A stretch of 10,296 nucleotides of DNA from Microscillaceae bacterium. GTDB lineage: Bacteria; Bacteroidota; Bacteroidia; Cytophagales; Microscillaceae. Of this stretch, positions 6,734 to 10,296 are shown piece by piece (position 1 is the first letter of the stretch; the number at the start of each line of letters is the position of its first letter). Made by a program: the position numbers and the translations under genes. A model generated the notes under the pieces. It made no database searches. It saw only the letters and a list, made by a program, of their open reading frames with translations, and was not told the origin of the DNA. The stretch covers positions 1 to 10,296 of the forward strand of contig DMHB01000379.1 in the NCBI GenBank assembly GCA_003449595.1, in the 5' to 3' direction.

Positions 6734-6772
6734 CAAACGTTTGACCAAGTTTGAGCAAAATGCTCAAGTTGG
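6734..6772. repeat. Hairpin and palindrome between recQ and the transpeptidase gene
   Basis: TTGAGCA (6751-6757) and TGCTCAA (6761-6767) form a perfect 7-bp stem around AAA, extended after a small internal mismatch by CCAA/TTGG to span 6745-6772. The perfect 10-bp palindrome CAAACGTTTG (6734-6743) is immediately adjacent. Read in the direction of recQ, no T-run follows the hairpin, so it is not a standard terminator. A weaker GCCT/AGGC stem at 6790-6803, followed by a short T-rich stretch, is the better but still poor terminator candidate. On the minus strand the palindrome contains AACGTTTG, a 7-of-8 match to the TAnnTTTG box, so it may belong to the transpeptidase promoter. Confidence 0.4.
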
Positions 6773-6820
6773 ACAATTTCAAAAATCAAGCCTTTTTTTA
6801 GGCAAACCCAAGAAAGTCAA

Positions 6821-9064
6821 TTAATTAGCAATTTCGGACAAGAATTTTACGCGCATCAAGCGCAATTCTTCTTCGGTATAGTCATCATCGTTCAATTCTT
6901 TCATCGCTACTTGAATGCTGTCGGTTTCGGCTTGCATAAAGTAGTCATAAATATCATTTTGCCGATCTTCTTCGATGATTTGGTTGATATAATAATCCAA
7001 ATTTAGTTTGGTACCCGAGTAACAAATGTGCTCAATTTCTTCGATTACATCGCTCATTGAAATATTTTTCGACTCGGCGATTTCGTCTAAGTCCACTTTG
7101 CGGTCAATCTGCTGGATGATAAAAATTTTCAGCTTAGACTTATTGACTGCCGACTTGACTACCACTTCAGCCGCGGTTTCAATTTCGTTTTCTTCGACAT
7201 ATTTGGCAATCAGGGCAATGAAAGATTTACCAAACTTATCGACTTTGCCCATCCCTACCCCATTGATCTGCGCCAGTTCTTCGCGGGTGGTAGGATAAGT
7301 AGTGGCCATTTCTTCCAAAGAAAAGTCTTGGAAAATGGCATAAGGCGGAAAGCCCTTTTCTTTAGCAATGCGTTTTCTTTCTGATTTGAGCAAATCGAAA
7401 AGCATTTCATCATAGGCTTTAGTGCCCGGCGCATTGCCAATTTCTTTTTCTTCTTCTTCGCCGGTAACCTTCGAAAAATCGTGATCACGTGAGAGCGTAA
7501 GCGGATAAGGATTTTCCAGATAATGGTGGCCTTTGATCGAGACCCTCAATACACCAAAATTATCGATGTCTTTTTCCAAATAACCAAAGATCATAATCTG
7601 CCGAATGACAGAGCGCCAATAAGCCTCTTCTTGTTCTTTGTCAACTTTTTCTATCTCTTTGCCTATGCCATAAACTTCTGATTTATAGTGCTCATAGCTC
7701 TTTACGTAGCTATTTTCGACCCCCCGCAGCACATCGACAATGTGTTCGATGGGAAAGCGTTCGCCGGTCTGTAAAATAGCTTTGATGACCCAAAGGGCGT
7801 GTTCTTTGATTTGGAACTTTTCGGTTGGGGTCGTACAATTGTCATTAAAGCCTCCTTCTTTGTCTAAGTACTCGCCAAAGTAATGCAGCAATTGCCTTCT
7901 GCGACACAGTCCGCAAGTGGCATAATCCATAATTTCTTGCAGCAGATGGCGGGCATTTTCTTTTTCGGTTACAGACTTGTCTTTGTTAAACTTTTCAAGT
8001 TTTAAAATATCGTTGGGGCTGTAAAACATAATACAATCCGACTCGATGCCGTCGCGGCCTGCTCTTCCGGTTTCTTGGTAATATCCTTCCAGAGATTTGG
8101 GAGCGTCGTAGTGAATAACAAATCTAACATCGGGCTTATCGATACCCATTCCGAAAGCAATGGTAGCCACAATGACATCGGCTTCCTCGTTCAGAAAAGC
8201 ATCTTGGTTGCGCACACGCACCTGCGGGTCTAAACCGGCGTGATAAGGCAGGGCTTTTACATCGTTTACTTTGAGTAATTCGCAGACTTCTTCTACTTTC
8301 TTACGGCTCAAACAATAAATGATACCCGATTTACCCTTCACTTTCGCACTTTTGAGGTATTTGATAAGCTCTTTCTTTACGTTGATTTTGGGGCGTACCT
8401 CGTAGTATAAATTAGGCCGGTTGAACGATGTTTTGAAAACATTGGCATCTTCGATGTGCAAGTTTTTCAGAATGTCGGTCTGCACTTTGGGGGTAGCAGT
8501 AGCCGTGAGGGCAATCACGGGAAAATTGCCGATATTTTCGATGATTGACTTAATTTTCCGGTATTCAGGTCTGAAATCGTGTCCCCACTCAGAGATACAA
8601 TGCGCTTCATCGACGGCGATAAAAGAAATGTTTGCCTTTTGCAAGAAAGCTACGGTAGTATCTTTGGTAAGCGATTCGGGGGCAACATAGAGGAGTTTTG
8701 TAATGCCTTCGATCACGTTCTTTTTAACACGTTGGGCTTCCGTTTTACTCAAGGTAGAGTTAAACACTTGGGCATTGATTTCAAGAGCATTGAGTTGATC
8801 CACTTGGTTTTTCATCAAAGCGATGAGCGGTGAAATCACAATGGCTGTGCCCGGCATCATCACGGCGGGCAACTGATAGCACAGCGATTTGCCTGCTCCT
8901 GTAGGCATAATTACAAATGTATTTTTGCCCGACATTACACTGGCGATAATTTCCTCTTGAATGCCGCGAAACTGGCTGTAGCCAAATACGGATTTTAGGT
9001 TGTCTTTAAGTTTTAAGCTGTCGAATGAGGTTTTTTCTTCAACCTCTGCTGATTTGGAATTCAT
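6821..9064 (-). CDS. recQ: ATP-dependent DNA helicase RecQ
   Basis: This 747-aa protein is a 3'-5' superfamily 2 helicase for recombination and replication-fork repair. Motifs in order: QFRGIQEEII near 31-40 (motif 0), Walker A MPTGAGKS (53-60), DEAH (152-155) with the aromatic-rich loop to FRPEY (164-168), TATA (187-190), ATIAFGMGIDKPDVRFVIH (300-318), and the arginine-finger motif QETGRAGRDG (330-339). The zinc subdomain is altered: Cys384 and Cys387 before RRRQLLHYFGE and only one later cysteine, Cys410, in place of the usual CxxCxxC. An RQC winged-helix region (about 419-525) and an HRDC domain (about 548-628) follow. A further helical tail to 747 is absent from the roughly 610-aa E. coli enzyme but familiar from Bacteroidota RecQ. 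The frame reaches a GTG at 9121, but ATG at 9064, preceded by a purine-rich stretch, gives a normal N-terminus. Confidence 0.96.
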   Translation of the reverse strand: MNSKSAEVEEKTSFDSLKLKDNLKSVFGYSQFRGIQEEIIASVMSGKNTFVIMPTGAGKSLCYQLPAVMMPGTAIVISPLIALMKNQVDQLNALEINAQVFNSTLSKTEAQRVKKNVIEGITKLLYVAPESLTKDTTVAFLQKANISFIAVDEAHCISEWGHDFRPEYRKIKSIIENIGNFPVIALTATATPKVQTDILKNLHIEDANVFKTSFNRPNLYYEVRPKINVKKELIKYLKSAKVKGKSGIIYCLSRKKVEEVCELLKVNDVKALPYHAGLDPQVRVRNQDAFLNEEADVIVATIAFGMGIDKPDVRFVIHYDAPKSLEGYYQETGRAGRDGIESDCIMFYSPNDILKLEKFNKDKSVTEKENARHLLQEIMDYATCGLCRRRQLLHYFGEYLDKEGGFNDNCTTPTEKFQIKEHALWVIKAILQTGERFPIEHIVDVLRGVENSYVKSYEHYKSEVYGIGKEIEKVDKEQEEAYWRSVIRQIMIFGYLEKDIDNFGVLRVSIKGHHYLENPYPLTLSRDHDFSKVTGEEEEKEIGNAPGTKAYDEMLFDLLKSERKRIAKEKGFPPYAIFQDFSLEEMATTYPTTREELAQINGVGMGKVDKFGKSFIALIAKYVEENEIETAAEVVVKSAVNKSKLKIFIIQQIDRKVDLDEIAESKNISMSDVIEEIEHICYSGTKLNLDYYINQIIEEDRQNDIYDYFMQAETDSIQVAMKELNDDDYTEEELRLMRVKFLSEIAN

Positions 9065-9336
9065 CTTCGTCTTCTGTTTGTAGCATACCATCAATAGCCA
9101 AAAAAACCGAAACAATTGCACATCATTTCGGGAAATGGTTTGAAATCATTCTTTGAATTTAATACGCTTTTCTGAAAAGTTCCAAAGATTTGATTAAAAA
9201 AAAATATTACCTGTTGAATTCGCCCATTTTCAAGTTGAAAGGATGAAAGCATAAGGCGCTTCTAAGGCTCAAATGGCACTTTTGATGTGCCAAAACAGAA
9301 AATTAGCAGGTAGTTTTATAATTTATGATTTATTGA

Positions 9337-9344
9337 CAAACTTA
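9337..9344 (-). promoter_or_regulatory. Candidate -7 element of the recQ promoter
   Basis: Read on the minus strand this is TAAGTTTG, a perfect TAnnTTTG. A possible TTG -33 partner lies 24 bp upstream (9369-9371), slightly longer than the usual spacing. It overlaps the manC-side candidate TTATTTTG (9342-9349), so the two promoters would compete for the same DNA. The implied recQ leader would be about 265 nt, which is long and lowers confidence. Confidence 0.25.
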
Positions 9345-9376
9345 TTTTGCCATTTCGACCTTAGTTCCCAATTTTG

Positions 9377-9390
9377 TAAATCAAGATTTA
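9377..9390. promoter_or_regulatory. 14-bp dyad just upstream of manC
   Basis: TAAATC (9377-9382) and GATTTA (9385-9390) are perfect inverted halves separated by AA, ending 7 bp before the manC ATG. The position would suit an operator or a small leader structure. The site is AT-rich and short, so it may be chance. Confidence 0.25.
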
Positions 9391-9397
9391 TCTAATT

Positions 9398-10296
9398 ATG
9401 TCGAAAGAAATACATCAATATTTGGTTGTGATGGCAGGTGGAGCAGGTACACGTCTTTGGCCTTTTAGTAGAGAAAGCTACCCCAAACAATTCCACGATT
9501 TACTGGGGGTCGGAAAGACACTCTTACAACTCACTGTGGGGAGATTTGCTGACATATGCCCCCCTGAAAATATTTATGTAGTTACCAATATGGATTACAA
9601 AGCATTGGTCAAAGCACAATTGCCTTTTCTGACCGATGATCAAATACTTTTAGAACCCAGTAAGCGCAATACTGCGCCTTGTGTGGCTTATGCTGCATTC
9701 AAAATTTACCAAAAAGACCCGCAAGCTACAATGGTAGTAGCACCTGCCGACCAAATGATCTTACAAGAAGAAAAATTCACCCAGACCATTAGCAAAGCGC
9801 TGAAAACTGCTTCCAAAAAAGATTATTTGATTACCTTGGGCATTCAGCCCCATCGACCCGATACAGGCTACGGATATATCCAGTTTCACGAAGAAAAAAA
9901 AGGCAATCTTCATCAGGTAAAACTTTTCACCGAGAAACCAGAATACGAACTGGCAGTGAAGTTTTTGGAAAGTGGTGATTTTCTGTGGAACTCCGGCATC
10001 TTTATTTGGAACGCCAAGGCTATCCGGCAGGCATTGGCTACTTATGCACAAGATTTATACGAATCATTTGATTTGATCAAAAACGACTTCTTTACGGATC
10101 GCGAACAAAATGCCATCAACTTATTATATGCCACTTGCAAGGCCAACTCGATTGACTATGCCGTGATGGAAAAAGCCGACAATGTATTTGTAATACCCTG
10201 TGACTTTGGCTGGTCTGATTTAGGCACTTGGCAGTCTATTTATGATATTTCGCCCAAAGACAACCAAGGCAATGTAAGCCAGCCACCAAACGTAAT
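9398..10296 (+). CDS. manC: Mannose-1-phosphate guanylyltransferase, N-terminal 299 residues
   Basis: The gene is open to the right edge, giving 299 codons; single-domain relatives are about 350-360 aa, so a short C-terminal part should lie outside. The enzyme makes GDP-mannose from GTP and mannose-1-phosphate in the cytosol, supplying mannose, fucose and related sugars for polysaccharide, O-antigen and protein glycosylation. Signatures: MAGGAGTRLWPFSRESYPKQF (12-32), the nucleotide loop plus catalytic Arg19 and Lys30; EPSKRNTAP (86-94); APADQM (115-120), where the family usually has a His after the Asp; GYGYI (157-161); FTEKP (177-181); WNSGIFIW (197-204); SIDYAVMEK (251-259); and DFGWSDLGTW (269-278). 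Whether a C-terminal isomerase domain (type II) is present cannot be seen, but the proportions suggest the single-domain type. The ATG at 9398 is fixed by the conserved N-terminus; no Shine-Dalgarno sequence is visible. Confidence 0.93.
   Translation, partial: MSKEIHQYLVVMAGGAGTRLWPFSRESYPKQFHDLLGVGKTLLQLTVGRFADICPPENIYVVTNMDYKALVKAQLPFLTDDQILLEPSKRNTAPCVAYAAFKIYQKDPQATMVVAPADQMILQEEKFTQTISKALKTASKKDYLITLGIQPHRPDTGYGYIQFHEEKKGNLHQVKLFTEKPEYELAVKFLESGDFLWNSGIFIWNAKAIRQALATYAQDLYESFDLIKNDFFTDREQNAINLLYATCKANSIDYAVMEKADNVFVIPCDFGWSDLGTWQSIYDISPKDNQGNVSQPPNV

Larger units (their letters stand above)
9065..9397. other. Divergent intergenic region between recQ and manC
   Basis: There is no gene here. 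The region must hold the promoters of both recQ (leftward) and manC (rightward). A hairpin, TGGCAC (9274-9279) with GTGCCA (9287-9292) around a 7-nt loop, would lie in the recQ leader if transcription starts near 9330. Its minus-strand exit has only a short TTT, so it is not a clear terminator. For manC the best -7-like sequence is TTATTTTG at 9342-9349, one mismatch from TAnnTTTG and without a good -33 partner. Confidence 0.55.

Noticed and set aside
9065..9121. N-terminal extension of RecQ from a GTG at 9121
   Set aside because: The added 19 residues (MQLFRFFWLLMVCYKQKTK) would be a hydrophobic leader with no place in a cytosolic helicase; ATG at 9064 gives the normal N-terminus.
1..10296. 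Mobile element, CRISPR array, tRNA/rRNA or defence system
   Set aside because: I looked for terminal repeats with a transposase or integrase, regularly spaced long repeats, tRNA-like cloverleafs and known defence domains and saw none.

Overview
The window reads like chromosomal DNA of a Bacteroidota bacterium, probably from the Cytophagales. No start codon has a clear Shine-Dalgarno sequence. A perfect Bacteroidota-type -7 box (TAnnTTTG) precedes the largest gene. RecQ has the long architecture and degenerate zinc site that I recall from this phylum. Genes are moderately GC-rich while intergenic DNA is strongly AT-rich. The species assignment is inference only.

Layout. Positions 1-527 hold no convincing gene but contain an unusual density of small repeats: a bulged 12-bp hairpin (156-188), three TTCCTTA copies at an exact 13-bp period (257-289), an 11-bp hairpin followed by T8 that looks like a plus-strand terminator (302-342), and two adjacent hairpins in the leader of the next gene (441-488). 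A plus-strand block follows: a 73-aa two-helix membrane protein, a 1019-aa protein joining about 11 membrane helices to a long TPR domain, ridA, and a 165-aa two-helix membrane protein. It converges on a minus-strand block read from 9064 down to 4868: recQ, then a membrane-anchored YkuD/YafK-type L,D-transpeptidase, then mazG. Divergent from recQ, a manC-type mannose-1-phosphate guanylyltransferase starts at 9398 and runs off the right edge.

How the genes relate. Most of the recognisable genes are housekeeping: metabolite repair (RidA), nucleotide-pool cleaning (MazG), DNA repair (RecQ), peptidoglycan modification (the YkuD protein) and GDP-mannose supply (ManC). The two large membrane proteins and the small one have no function that can be read from sequence. 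ridA and the 165-aa gene are 13 nt apart, and the transpeptidase gene and mazG 16 nt apart, so each pair is probably co-transcribed. I see no phage, IS element, CRISPR, toxin-antitoxin or defence cassette. The parts most worth a second look are the repeat-rich non-coding region at 1-342, the membrane-TPR protein with its small upstream partner, and the altered zinc-binding site of RecQ.
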